From positions 33,034-97,033 of the forward strand of contig DCJA01000014.1 in NCBI GenBank assembly GCA_002317175.1: a stretch of 64,000 nucleotides of DNA. Direction: 5' to 3'. The position numbers and the translations under genes were made by a program. Numbering within the stretch: the stretch's first letter is position 1; each line of letters starts with the position of its first letter. This stretch comes from Lachnospiraceae bacterium UBA1712. Its GTDB lineage: Bacteria > Bacillota > Clostridia > Lachnospirales > Lachnospiraceae. The notes under the pieces are model-generated. The model saw nothing but the letters and a program-made list of their open reading frames with translations, made no database searches and was not told the DNA's origin. Below are positions 1 to 9,222 of the stretch, in pieces.

Positions 1-12
1 CTGGATTCATAA

Positions 13-1449
13 TTACACTCCTGTTTCAATTATCTTTCTTGTCATGGCATAAACCCTTTGAACCGAACTTATACTCATGCTCTCTCTGAAGGTATGGATT
101 TCCTTCAGATCAGGTCCGTATGATACACAGTCAAGCCCAGGTATTTTACCTGCAAAAAGACCGCATTCCACACCTGCGTGAATGGCTTCTATTACAGGCT
201 CGCTGCCATACTGTTCCTTGTATATATCAACCATCAGATCCCTGAGTGGAGATTCCTTTCTGTACTGCCATCCTGGATAATCACCCACTGTTGTCAATTC
301 TCCTCCCAGCTCTGTCATCTTGTCCTTCATTAGCATTAGCAACTTCGCCTTCTCAGCATCCACGCTACTTCTTACACAGTAAGACATCTTTACTTCGCTG
401 CCTGTTGTAATCAGAATTCCCATATTGAGAGATGTCTGTACAAGCCCTGCTACATCCTCACTCATCTTCTGAACTCCTTCTGGAAGTGAGTACAGAGCGT
501 CAATAACTCTTGCACTGGAATCATCATCCATGCATATGCCTTCTGCTTCAGTAGCTGTCACTTCAGTCTTCATCCCAGGATCTGTCTCTGCATACTTTTC
601 TGCAAATGCTTCAGCCAGGACAGTTACTTTTTTGCTCAATTCTTCGATATCTTCACATGCTACAATTGCTGTTGTAGCTACTGGAATAGCATTATCCTTT
701 AGTCCACCCTGTACAGATACGATGTTTATCTTCATCTCTTCGGATACTGTCTTCAGTATAGCCGCCATCATCTTATTGGATGTAGCTCTTCCCTTGTTGA
801 TTTCAACTCCGGAATGTCCTCCTGTAAGTCCACTAATCTGGATCTTAGCCATCTTTGCATCTGTTTTTACTGTGTTATAAGGCAAATGACAGCTTGCAAC
901 CACTCCTCCGGCACAGCTTACGGTAAATACACCTTCATCCTCTGAGTCAATATTGAGCATTGTCTTTCCCTGAAGCGGACTGACATCAAGCACTGCTGCC
1001 CCAAGCATGCCTATCTCTTCATCCACAGAAAATACAGCCTCGATTCTTGGATGGGACAGTTCCTCATCCTCCATAATAGCCATAGCCATAGCAACTGCTA
1101 TTCCGTCATCGCCTCCAAGCGTAGTACCCTTTGCTTTTAACAGATCTCCATCCACATAAAGCTCAAGACCCTCTTTATCCATATCCTTATCTACACCTTC
1201 GGCTTTCTCGCATACCATATCAAGGTGCCCCTGAATGATTATTGCTGGCTCATCTTCTCTTCCTGCAGACGCATTTTTAATAATGATAATATTATTGCTG
1301 TCGTCCTGATGATATTCAAAAGCCTTCTCTATAGCCCAGTTTTTGCAATAGTCACTGATTGCTTTTGTGTTTCCAGAACCATGAGGAATCTTTGAAAGCT
1401 CCTCAAAATAATAAAACACTCTTGATGGTTCTAATCCTAATGCTGACAT
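13..1449 (-). CDS. pepD: Aminoacyl-histidine dipeptidase (M20C peptidase)
   Basis: This is a cytosolic zinc dipeptidase of the PepD/carnosinase type, which cleaves Xaa-His and other dipeptides taken up as nutrients. Seen: 478 residues, the usual length of the family. Metal-ligand motifs are in order: GHLDMV (His75, Asp77), GGDDG (about 112-116), DEEIG (143-147), NIDSEDEG (about 167-173) and a GHSG segment near 214 in the dimerisation (lid) domain. The ATG at 1449 follows AAGGAAAA at good spacing. It lies about 90 bases downstream of the antiporter gene on the same strand, with a hairpin between, so the two are probably co-transcribed with attenuation. Family assignment is secure; exact peptide preference is not visible. 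Confidence 0.93.
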   Translation of the reverse strand: MSALGLEPSRVFYYFEELSKIPHGSGNTKAISDYCKNWAIEKAFEYHQDDSNNIIIIKNASAGREDEPAIIIQGHLDMVCEKAEGVDKDMDKEGLELYVDGDLLKAKGTTLGGDDGIAVAMAMAIMEDEELSHPRIEAVFSVDEEIGMLGAAVLDVSPLQGKTMLNIDSEDEGVFTVSCAGGVVASCHLPYNTVKTDAKMAKIQISGLTGGHSGVEINKGRATSNKMMAAILKTVSEEMKINIVSVQGGLKDNAIPVATTAIVACEDIEELSKKVTVLAEAFAEKYAETDPGMKTEVTATEAEGICMDDDSSARVIDALYSLPEGVQKMSEDVAGLVQTSLNMGILITTGSEVKMSYCVRSSVDAEKAKLLMLMKDKMTELGGELTTVGDYPGWQYRKESPLRDLMVDIYKEQYGSEPVIEAIHAGVECGLFAGKIPGLDCVSYGPDLKEIHTFRESMSISSVQRVYAMTRKIIETGV

Positions 1450-1479
1450 CTGTTATTTTCCTTTTCGTTAATTTAAAGA

Positions 1480-1500
1480 GGCATGGCCAACCGCCATGCC
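1480..1500 (-). terminator. Hairpin between the antiporter gene and pepD
   Basis: The minus strand reads GGCATGGC, a five-base loop, then GCCATGCC: a perfect 8-bp GC-rich stem. A short, broken T-rich stretch follows. The U-tract is weak, so this may be a partial terminator or a processing/stability hairpin that lets some transcription continue into pepD. Confidence 0.5.
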
Positions 1501-1536
1501 CTTTATTATTATAATAAATCCTGTATATGGCCTTGC

Positions 1537-3060
1537 TTATGCAGCTTCATTTTCTGATGAATTGTTCATCGCATACTTGATTATATACATTACACCAACC
1601 ATAAGGATGATACCTACAGGAAGAGCAATCCATGCCTTCTGTGTAAATCCAGCAACAATATATGTTACAAAAGATACTGCTGCACAGGTAAGTGCGTATG
1701 GGAGCTGTGTATTAACGTGGTTAATATGATCTGACTGAGCTCCTGCACTGGCCATAATAGTTGTATCTGAAATTGGTGAGCAGTGGTCACCACAAACAGC
1801 ACCTGCCATACAAGCTGAGATTGAGATAATCATAAGCTGTGGATTGGTTGCTGCAAATGCATTTACTACTATCGGAATAAGTATACCAAAGGTTCCCCAG
1901 CTTGTTCCTGTTGCAAATGCAAGGAAGCATCCAATAAGGAAAATAATAGCTGGAAGGAAATATACAAGTCCCTCAGCAGAACCAGCTATAAGTCCGGCAA
2001 CATATTCCTTAGCGCCAAGTGAATCTGTCATAGCTTTAAGTGACCATGCAAATGTAAGAATCAAAATTGCAGGTACCATTGCCTTGAAGCCTTCAGGTAC
2101 ACAATCCATACATTTCTTAAATGTAAGTACTTTTCTATAAAGGTAGAATGCAACTGTAATTATTAATGCAACAATACTTCCCATTGCAAGACCAATAGAT
2201 GCATCTGAATTTGAGAATGCGTCGATAAAACTGCCACCTTCTTCACCAAAGAATCCACCTGAGTAGATCATACCAACGATACAGCATGCAATAAGAATAA
2301 CTACTGGGAAGATAAGATCAATAACTTTACCCTTTTCATTTACAGGAATCTTCTCAGTTGCTTCTGCAGCTGTTCCAGATGTAAACAAGTCACCCTTAAG
2401 AGCATTGGATTCATGCTTTTTCATTGGTCCAAAATCGATATTAAGTATAGCTACCATAAGCATCATAACAATTGTAAGTAATGCATAGTAGTTATATGGA
2501 ATAGCTTTTAAGAATACAGTAAATCCATCTTCGCCTTCAACAAATCCGGCAACTGCAGCTGCCCATGACGATACAGGAGCAATAATACAGATTGGAGCTG
2601 CTGTTGCATCAATAAGGTATGCAAGCTTTGCTCTTGAAATCTTGTGCTCATCTGTAACCGGCCTCATAACACTACCAACTGTAAGGCAGTTGAAATAGTC
2701 ATCTATGAAGATTAATACGCCAAGAGCAATTGTAGCAAGCTGTGCTTCGACTCTCGTTTTTATCTTCTTCTTTGCAAATTCACCAAATGCTGCCGATCCT
2801 CCCGCATTATTCATCAACGCAACCATGGCTCCCAGTACAACCAAAAATATCAGGATACCTACGTTATAGGAATCTGATAAAACTGCTACAAGTCCATCAT
2901 TGTAAAGATGTTCAAATGCTGCAACCACGTTAAATTCAGCATATAAAAGACCACCAACTACAATACCAATAAATAATGAGCTGTATACTTCTTTTGTAAT
3001 CAGTGCGAGCGCAATGGCTACCAATGGTGGTACCAAGGCCCAAAATGTTTCATTAAACAT
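1537..3060 (-). CDS. NhaC-family Na+/H+ antiporter
   Basis: This is a polytopic inner-membrane antiporter that exchanges sodium (or an organic acid plus sodium) for protons. Seen: 507 residues, almost wholly hydrophobic with about a dozen predicted membrane helices. A conserved FIDDYFNCLTVG segment lies near residue 118 and a CGDHCSPISDTT segment near 425, both typical of NhaC/malate-lactate antiporters of Firmicutes. The ATG at 3060 is preceded by AAAGAGG, and a consensus promoter lies upstream (3117-3145). It sits upstream of pepD in a probable two-gene unit. The ion and any organic substrate cannot be told from sequence. Confidence 0.88.
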   Translation of the reverse strand: MFNETFWALVPPLVAIALALITKEVYSSLFIGIVVGGLLYAEFNVVAAFEHLYNDGLVAVLSDSYNVGILIFLVVLGAMVALMNNAGGSAAFGEFAKKKIKTRVEAQLATIALGVLIFIDDYFNCLTVGSVMRPVTDEHKISRAKLAYLIDATAAPICIIAPVSSWAAAVAGFVEGEDGFTVFLKAIPYNYYALLTIVMMLMVAILNIDFGPMKKHESNALKGDLFTSGTAAEATEKIPVNEKGKVIDLIFPVVILIACCIVGMIYSGGFFGEEGGSFIDAFSNSDASIGLAMGSIVALIITVAFYLYRKVLTFKKCMDCVPEGFKAMVPAILILTFAWSLKAMTDSLGAKEYVAGLIAGSAEGLVYFLPAIIFLIGCFLAFATGTSWGTFGILIPIVVNAFAATNPQLMIISISACMAGAVCGDHCSPISDTTIMASAGAQSDHINHVNTQLPYALTCAAVSFVTYIVAGFTQKAWIALPVGIILMVGVMYIIKYAMNNSSENEAA

Positions 3061-3116
3061 ATCCCCATACCTCTTTTCTCAATAAAATGATGTTTACAAC
3101 CCCATGAAACACTAAA

Positions 3117-3145
3117 ATTTTAGCACAATAGAATAAACTCTTCAA
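3117..3145 (-). promoter_or_regulatory. SigA-type promoter of the antiporter gene
   Basis: On the minus strand TTGAAG (3145-3140) and TAAAAT (3122-3117) are separated by exactly 17 bases. This is a good match to the vegetative consensus. Transcription would start near 3110, giving a leader of about 50 bases before the ATG at 3060. Confidence 0.7.
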
Positions 3146-3295
3146 TAAATCCCACACTTTAATCATAGGAAGAAATCAAAATATAAAAATATTGTTTCTA
3201 ATTGTTATTTTTATCGTGCTCGGTCACTTGCCCGTTTGTATCGGCTTTAGCTCATTTTTCCGCATAAAATAAGCATTTTTCAAGGTCATATAATG

Positions 3296-3324
3296 TTGAA
3301 AAATACAATCTGGATTGGTATACT
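3296..3324 (+). promoter_or_regulatory. SigA-type promoter of pgi
   Basis: TTGAAA (3296-3301) and TATACT (3319-3324) are 17 bases apart, close to consensus. The predicted start near 3331 lies downstream of the alternative in-frame start at 3293, which argues that translation begins at 3374. Confidence 0.75.
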
Positions 3325-3373
3325 GACATGGATTATTGTAGATTTGCTCATTGAGCTTAAGGAGGATAAAATA

Positions 3374-4954
3374 ATGGTTTCATGGAAAAATCTTGACACA
3401 CTTGATAGTTTCAAGACTTTAGAAAATGCCAGCAAAGTTACAGTTAAAGAAGTAATGGCTGGAGAAAATGGTGCTAACAGAGTTAAGAACTACAATGTTG
3501 CTATGGCAGCTGGTCTTAACTATAACTATGCAGCTAAGGCTGTTGATGATGAGATCCTTGCTGATCTTCAGGCATTGGCTGACGAGGCTGAACTTACTGA
3601 TAAATTTGCTGAGCTTTACAATGGTGCAGTTATCAACACTGGTGAGAAGAGACTTGTTCTTCATCAGTTATGCCGTGGACAGCTTGGTAACGATGTTGTT
3701 GCTGACGGAATCAATAAGAGAGATTTCTATGTAACACAACAGAACAACATTGCTGATTTCGTAAACAAGGTTCACAATGGTGAGATTACAAATGCAGCTG
3801 GTGAGAAATTCACAACTGCTGTTCAGATTGGTATAGGTGGATCTGACCTTGGTCCTCGTGCTATCTATCTTGCTCTTGAAAACTGGGCTAGAAAGACTGG
3901 CAACTTCAAGATGGAAGCAAAGTTCATCTCTAACGTTGATCCTGATGATGCAGCAGCAGTTCTTGCTTCAATCGATGTTGCTCATTCAATCTTTGTACTT
4001 GTTTCAAAATCAGGTACAACACTTGAGACACTTACAAATGAATCATTTGTTAAGGATGCTATTACAAAGGCTGGTCTTAACCCAAGCAATCATATGATAG
4101 CAGTTACATCTGAGACATCACCACTTGCAAAGAGCAGTGATTATCTTGCTGCTTTCTTCATGGATGATTATATTGGTGGTAGATTCTCTTCTTCATCTGC
4201 AGTAGGTGGTGCAATCCTTTCGCTTGCTTTTGGTCCTAAGGTATTCGCTGACTTCCTCGCTGGAGCTGCAGCAGAAGACAAACTTGCTACAAACAAAGAT
4301 ATTAAAAAGAATCCTGCATTATTAGATGCACTTATTGGTGTATATGAAAGAAATGTACTTGGCATGCCTGCTACAGCAGTTCTTCCATACTCACAGGCAC
4401 TTTCAAGATTTCCTGCTCATCTTCAGCAGGCTGATATGGAATCAAATGGTAAGAGCGTAAACAGATTTGGTGAACCAATCAGCTATGTAACTGGTCCTAT
4501 CATCTATGGTGAGCCAGGAACCAATGGTCAGCATTCATTCTATCAGTTACTTCATCAGGGAACTGATATCGTTCCACTTCAGTTCATTGGATTCAAGAAG
4601 AGCCAGTGCGGAGTTGATGTTGATATTCAGGGAAGCACAAGCCAGCAGAAATTATGTGCTAACGTTGCTGCTCAGATTGTTGCATTTGCATGTGGTAAAG
4701 ATGATGAGAACAACAATAAGAAGTTTGAAGGAAACCGTCCATCAAGCATCATCATTGGTGAAGAACTTGATCCTCAGTCAATGGGCGCTATCCTTTCACA
4801 CTTCGAGAATAAGATTATGTTCCAGGGCTTCATCTGGAATGTAAACAGCTTCGACCAGGAAGGCGTTCAGCTTGGTAAGGTTCTTGCAAAGAAGGTTCTC
4901 GCTCATGAAACAGACGGAGCACTTAAGGTATACAGTGATCTTCTTGGAATCTAA
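3374..4954 (+). CDS. pgi: Glucose-6-phosphate isomerase
   Basis: This enzyme interconverts glucose-6-phosphate and fructose-6-phosphate in cytosolic glycolysis and supplies hexose phosphates for sugar-nucleotide synthesis. Seen: 526 residues from the ATG at 3374. The SIS sugar-phosphate motifs SKSGTTLETL and GGRFSSSSAVGG are present, as is the family signature region containing GEPGTNGQHSFYQLLHQG with its catalytic His. The start is fixed by a strong AAGGAGG seven bases upstream and by the promoter at 3296-3324; a longer reading from 3293 would begin upstream of the predicted transcript. It is monocistronic, with a strong terminator just after the stop. Codon use is highly biased, as expected of an abundant enzyme. 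Confidence 0.96.
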   Translation: MVSWKNLDTLDSFKTLENASKVTVKEVMAGENGANRVKNYNVAMAAGLNYNYAAKAVDDEILADLQALADEAELTDKFAELYNGAVINTGEKRLVLHQLCRGQLGNDVVADGINKRDFYVTQQNNIADFVNKVHNGEITNAAGEKFTTAVQIGIGGSDLGPRAIYLALENWARKTGNFKMEAKFISNVDPDDAAAVLASIDVAHSIFVLVSKSGTTLETLTNESFVKDAITKAGLNPSNHMIAVTSETSPLAKSSDYLAAFFMDDYIGGRFSSSSAVGGAILSLAFGPKVFADFLAGAAAEDKLATNKDIKKNPALLDALIGVYERNVLGMPATAVLPYSQALSRFPAHLQQADMESNGKSVNRFGEPISYVTGPIIYGEPGTNGQHSFYQLLHQGTDIVPLQFIGFKKSQCGVDVDIQGSTSQQKLCANVAAQIVAFACGKDDENNNKKFEGNRPSSIIIGEELDPQSMGAILSHFENKIMFQGFIWNVNSFDQEGVQLGKVLAKKVLAHETDGALKVYSDLLGI

Positions 4955-4978
4955 TTCAATAAGATATAAATAACATCC

Positions 4979-5014
4979 AAAAAGAGTGATAGGCCTAAGC
5001 TTATCACTCTTTTT
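4979..5014. terminator. Bidirectional terminator after pgi
   Basis: AAAAAGAGTGATA and TATCACTCTTTTT form a long perfect stem around a short loop. The A- and T-runs on either side make it functional in both directions. It ends pgi on the plus strand and probably also the long glycan operon that converges on it from the right. Confidence 0.85.
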
Positions 5015-5093
5015 AAGTTCAATACTGTATCAATGATTAAATACTTTATTTAAGCATAATACTTATATTCCACTCTTTGTTAAGATTTTCGTA

Positions 5094-6845
5094 CTATCTG
5101 TCTTTAGTAATCTTTCCATTTTCCACTCTGTAGACCATATCACATTTTTCTATAGTCTGTAGTCTGTGAGCTATTATAATAAGAGTCTTCTTACCATGAA
5201 GCCTGTTGATTGAATCCATGATAGCAGCCTCAGTATCTCCATCAAGGGCTGATGTAGCCTCATCAAGGATAAGTACTTCTGGATCCTCAAACAGAGCTCT
5301 GGCAATACCAATTCTCTGTTTTTGTCCGCCTGAGATTCTGATACCTCTTTCTCCGATTCCTGTATCAAGCCCATCTGGAAGAGATCTTACATATTCATCA
5401 AGCTGAGCTTCCTTAAGTGCTGCCCATACTTTTTCATCATCTATTTCTGCATCTGGATAACCAAATGCCACATTCTTTCTTATGGTGTCATCTATCATAA
5501 AGATAGACTGTGGAATATATCCTATATTCTTCAGCCAGCCTTCGTAGTTGCTCTTTACATCAACTCCATCAGCCTTGATTACACCGTCCTTAAGCTCAAG
5601 TAATCCCAGGAGCACATCCACCATAGTTGTCTTTCCTGAACCTGAAGTTCCAACAATGCCTACTGCAGATCCTATTGGAATCTCAACACTTGCATGGTCA
5701 AAAATCAGTCTGTCTGTATTGGGATATGCATAAGTAATATCCTCAACACTAATCTTCTTTGTAACTGGCAATTTGATAACATTCTTCTGTACTCTGTAGG
5801 CTGCTTCATCATACACAACATTTTCATCGTTGATTTCGGTCTGCAGATGCTCTGATACATTCCAGAGAAATGGCTCAAAATATGATATTGATGTCATATA
5901 ATTGTTAATTCTATTAGCACTAGGCAACAATCTCATTGCAGCCAGAGCAAACACTGATAATTGCGGAAGCAGTTCATCAACTGAGGCTCCATTAACCATT
6001 ACAACCGACATATATCCCACAAGGCCTGCTATACATATAGTCTCAATCAGCAATCTTGGAGTAGAATTATAGATATTGTATTTCTGAACTGCACCTACAT
6101 ATCCTGCTCCACATTCTGCATACTCATTGATAAAATAATGCTCCTTATTGGCTACCTTGATTTCCTTTATGCCCATTACTGCTTCTTCAATCCATTTAAA
6201 CAGTGCACTGTAATAATCCTGATTATCCTGTCCTGCCTTATACATAATAGGCTTAAGAACTATTTTGATTATAACCAGAACTGCTATCAGAAGACCTGCT
6301 ATAGTAATAACCATAGCTGCATCCACGGCAATAAGTACTGCTGCAAGACAGGCAAATACTACTATTTCACTTGTAAGCTGAAGAATGGTAAGTATCAGCG
6401 CATACATATTGTTTACATCTGAAGTAATATTTCTCTGAATAACAGCTGTTTCTGCATTAAGATAGAATTCATAGGGGCGCTTCATAAAATTAATCATCAT
6501 GCGTCTTGAAGTTGCAAACTGATTCGTATATACAAATTTCAACTGAACAACATTTTGGAAAAACAAAAATAAATTCTTCAGTACAAATGCAAATACCAAA
6601 AACAGCATCATCAGAAGAGTAAACTGCATAGGCGATGACATATTTAACCCATGATAAACAGCTGACAAATACTTGTTAGTATCTACTGCTTCAGGATCCA
6701 GCAGTACACCCATAACTGGGATAATTGCAGAAATACTGAGTGACTCAAGTACGCCTCCGACCAGCATGAGTACTACTATCAATACCATCTTATTCTTTTG
6801 TTTTCTATCCAGCAGTATATTTAATCGCTTTAATATCTTTATCAT
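5094..6845 (-). CDS. ABC exporter, probable lipid-linked glycan flippase (PglK/MsbA type)
   Basis: This is a half-size ABC exporter with an N-terminal six-helix membrane domain (about 20-320) fused to an ATPase domain (about 360-583). Seen: Walker A GTSGSGKTT (399-407), signature ISGGQKQR (504-511), Walker B VLILDEA (524-530) and an H-loop in IIAHRL. Length (583) matches PglK/WlaB-type exporters. It is the last gene of the pseBCG block and of the whole glycan locus, 29 bases after pseG. That placement suggests export of a lipid-linked saccharide or saccharide precursor; a drug or peptide exporter is possible but less likely here. No Wzx-type flippase lies inside the glycan run, so this may be the locus flippase (inference). 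Confidence 0.85.
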   Translation of the reverse strand: MIKILKRLNILLDRKQKNKMVLIVVLMLVGGVLESLSISAIIPVMGVLLDPEAVDTNKYLSAVYHGLNMSSPMQFTLLMMLFLVFAFVLKNLFLFFQNVVQLKFVYTNQFATSRRMMINFMKRPYEFYLNAETAVIQRNITSDVNNMYALILTILQLTSEIVVFACLAAVLIAVDAAMVITIAGLLIAVLVIIKIVLKPIMYKAGQDNQDYYSALFKWIEEAVMGIKEIKVANKEHYFINEYAECGAGYVGAVQKYNIYNSTPRLLIETICIAGLVGYMSVVMVNGASVDELLPQLSVFALAAMRLLPSANRINNYMTSISYFEPFLWNVSEHLQTEINDENVVYDEAAYRVQKNVIKLPVTKKISVEDITYAYPNTDRLIFDHASVEIPIGSAVGIVGTSGSGKTTMVDVLLGLLELKDGVIKADGVDVKSNYEGWLKNIGYIPQSIFMIDDTIRKNVAFGYPDAEIDDEKVWAALKEAQLDEYVRSLPDGLDTGIGERGIRISGGQKQRIGIARALFEDPEVLILDEATSALDGDTEAAIMDSINRLHGKKTLIIIAHRLQTIEKCDMVYRVENGKITKDR

Positions 6846-6874
6846 AATATGTCGCTCTCCTGAGTGGCCATATT

Positions 6875-7906
6875 TTAGCCCATTAGTATCTCTTTTGCAA
6901 GTCTGCTAGCTCCACAGCCATCACAGATACCTGTCATCTTGCTACGCATGGCGCTCAGTCTTGCTTTGTCTTCTATTAGTTTTTCCAACTCATCGATTAT
7001 ATTTTTGGCTACGACCCCTAAATCCTGTCGCACATCGCCTCCATATATCATAATCCCCTGTTCACTATAATAATCACTGTTCTGCTGCTGATTATCTGCC
7101 ATAACGTATTCTATGGCTGGAACCTTCATTGCGCACAATTCTGTGAGCATAGTTCCTGCTGCAGAAATCGCAACATCACAGTCAGACATAAGTCTTGCCA
7201 TTTCCTCCACACCCTTATGAAGAAAAACATTATGACAGCACCAGGCCAGCCTTGCTATCTTATCACCATCTGCCTGATTACCTATCACAATATGAAAATC
7301 TATATCCTCCAGAGTTTTTCTCTGTGCAAGTTCCTCCATAAGAGCGAGACATACTCCATAGCTGTCTCCACCACCACTTGCTATTAGTACCTGCTTCTGT
7401 CCATAAGATTCTCTGCTGTAGCTTTTTGCAAACTGTACTCTTAATGGGGCATACATTGGTCCCAGCAACAAACTGACGCTTTCGTCATATTTGTCTTCAT
7501 ATCCCAAAGTCTTCGCATAAGCATTGTAATTAATCAAAATATCCACGGGATATACTTCTTTACCCAGATCATCCATACATACCAGCTTAATCTCTGAATT
7601 AGTCTTTTCTCTCAATAGACTGTAATATTCTGTATTAAAGCTATACGAGTCACAAAGAAGTATTCTTACTTCACGTTCTGACATTCTTGTCACTAATGTA
7701 TCCAGTTCTCCAATAGGATTAGCCCAGTCTGAATCAAGCAGCTCATAACTAAAGCCACGGGATTTAGGCCACTGCGCAGATTCTTCGTCTGCCACAAAGA
7801 AGATCACTTCTTCACCTAGCTCTACTATTGCATCTGCTATAGTCATACATCTCATAATGTGACCTGTTGCTATTGTTTTATTGGCGTCTGCTCTGATTCC
7901 AATCAT
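6875..7906 (-). CDS. pseG: PseG-like UDP-sugar hydrolase
   Basis: PseG removes UDP from UDP-2,4-diacetamido-2,4,6-trideoxy-L-altrose during pseudaminic acid synthesis. Seen: 343 residues with the N-terminal hallmark IRADANKTIATGHIMRC, whose GHxMRC holds the proposed catalytic His (residue 16). A GT-B-like C-terminal half follows with a CDVAISAAGTMLTELCA segment. The ATG overlaps the stop of the aminotransferase gene by four bases, so the two are translationally coupled. Later pathway enzymes (PseH, PseI, PseF) are not in this window, so the final product is uncertain. PseG-like proteins can resemble MurG-type transferases, but the N-terminal motif favours PseG. Confidence 0.82.
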   Translation of the reverse strand: MIGIRADANKTIATGHIMRCMTIADAIVELGEEVIFFVADEESAQWPKSRGFSYELLDSDWANPIGELDTLVTRMSEREVRILLCDSYSFNTEYYSLLREKTNSEIKLVCMDDLGKEVYPVDILINYNAYAKTLGYEDKYDESVSLLLGPMYAPLRVQFAKSYSRESYGQKQVLIASGGGDSYGVCLALMEELAQRKTLEDIDFHIVIGNQADGDKIARLAWCCHNVFLHKGVEEMARLMSDCDVAISAAGTMLTELCAMKVPAIEYVMADNQQQNSDYYSEQGIMIYGGDVRQDLGVVAKNIIDELEKLIEDKARLSAMRSKMTGICDGCGASRLAKEILMG

Positions 7907-9096
7907 TTCTTATAATACTCCGCAATCTTTGTAACTGCTTCTATTACACTGTCCACATCCTCATCGCTCATACTGTAATAAAGTGGGAGTGATATTATCT
8001 CATCATACAGTTTCTCAGCCTTTGGACATAGACCCTTTCTATATCCCAGTTTCTGATAATGTGGGAAATAATATACCGGAATATAATGAACATTACATAC
8101 CACATTTTCTGCGCCCAAAGCATCGAAGAATTGTCTTCTGTTTATGCTTAGTTTATCTGGATTGATTCTTAAAACATAAAGGTGCCTAGCTGTATCTGAT
8201 TCAGGAATCTCCTTTTGTACTACTATCTGATCAAGCTTTGCAAAAGCCTCATTGTACCTTGCTACTATCTCTTTTCTTCTTGCCTTAAACATTGCAAGCT
8301 TGTCCAGCTGACTGATAATGAGTCCTGCCTGAATATCTGTCATTCGATAATTGTAACCAAGATTCACCTGCTCGTAATACCATGGCCCCTCTGATTCATT
8401 GGCCATAAGAGACGTATCTCTTGTAATTCCATGACTTCTTGCAAGAAGAAGCTTTTTGTAATAATCCTCGCTATTGGTAAGAACTGCTCCGCCTTCACCA
8501 CCTGTGATTGTCTTAACAGGATGGAAACTGAAAGTAGTCATGTCTGCGATAGAGCCTACTCCTTTGCCATTATAAAGAGTTCCAACAGAATGAGCTCCAT
8601 CCTCAATAAGCACAAGATTATGCTTCTTACATATGTCTGTAAGTCTGTCCAGTTCCACTGCCTGACCTGTATAATCTACAGCTACCACTGCCTTTGTCTT
8701 CTCTGTAATATGTGTCTCAACGCTGGCTGGATCAATGTTATATGTATCTGCATTAATATCTGCAAACACCGGTGTTGCTCCAACATATAATGCGCAGTTA
8801 GCACTTGCTGCAAAGGTAATTGGTGTTGTTATCAACTCGTCACCTTCACCCAGACCTGCCGCCATGGCAGCCATATGTAGAGCAGCTGTACCATTACTAC
8901 AAACTACAGCATATTTTGCACCAGTAAGCTTACAAAGCTTATCCTCTAACTCATTAATCTTAGGACCACATGTAAGATAGTCACTTTTGAGTACATCCAC
9001 TACTGCGTCATAATCCGACTGGTCAAGATACTGATGACCATAATATATCTTTGTATTTCTGACAGGTGTGCCACCTTCAATTGCTGGCTTATTCAT
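7903..9096 (-). CDS. pseC: PseC-like UDP-4-amino-4,6-dideoxy-sugar aminotransferase
   Basis: This is a PLP-dependent sugar aminotransferase of the DegT/DnrJ/EryC1 family, predicted to aminate the 4-keto sugar made by PseB. Seen: 397 residues from the ATG at 9096, with N-terminal NKPAIEGGTPVR, the CSNGTAALHMA cofactor-binding segment, EDGAHSVG, and the lysine motif TFSFHPVKTITGGEGG. I prefer the ATG at 9096 because CGGAG lies eight bases upstream. The reading frame stays open to 9195, but that extension has no ribosome site and no family similarity that I can see. It lies 127 bases after pseB and overlaps pseG. Confidence 0.88.
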   Translation of the reverse strand: MNKPAIEGGTPVRNTKIYYGHQYLDQSDYDAVVDVLKSDYLTCGPKINELEDKLCKLTGAKYAVVCSNGTAALHMAAMAAGLGEGDELITTPITFAASANCALYVGATPVFADINADTYNIDPASVETHITEKTKAVVAVDYTGQAVELDRLTDICKKHNLVLIEDGAHSVGTLYNGKGVGSIADMTTFSFHPVKTITGGEGGAVLTNSEDYYKKLLLARSHGITRDTSLMANESEGPWYYEQVNLGYNYRMTDIQAGLIISQLDKLAMFKARRKEIVARYNEAFAKLDQIVVQKEIPESDTARHLYVLRINPDKLSINRRQFFDALGAENVVCNVHYIPVYYFPHYQKLGYRKGLCPKAEKLYDEIISLPLYYSMSDEDVDSVIEAVTKIAEYYKK

Positions 9097-9222
9097 ACTA
9101 ATCTCCGTTCTGCCCTTCATAATCTGGAGGGCGCTTATAGAATGAACTTCTACATCTTTCTTAAATATACCGATAGGACATGCAGATATCCACATGTCCT
9201 ATTATTGTTTATCTCTTTTTAA

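Larger units (their letters stand above)
3061..3373. other. Divergent intergenic region, antiporter gene and pgi
   Basis: This 313-base spacer holds two back-to-back promoters, one for each flanking gene, and the leader of pgi. It also contains an AT-rich stretch (about 3175-3215) and a GC-richer island (3213-3245) to which I can assign no known riboswitch or operator. An in-frame upstream extension of pgi to 3293 is open, but it overlaps the pgi promoter and is not believed to be translated. Confidence 0.6.

Noticed and set aside
3293..3373. N-terminal extension of glucose-6-phosphate isomerase
   Set aside because: It overlaps a consensus promoter and lacks a ribosome site, while the ATG at 3374 has a strong one.
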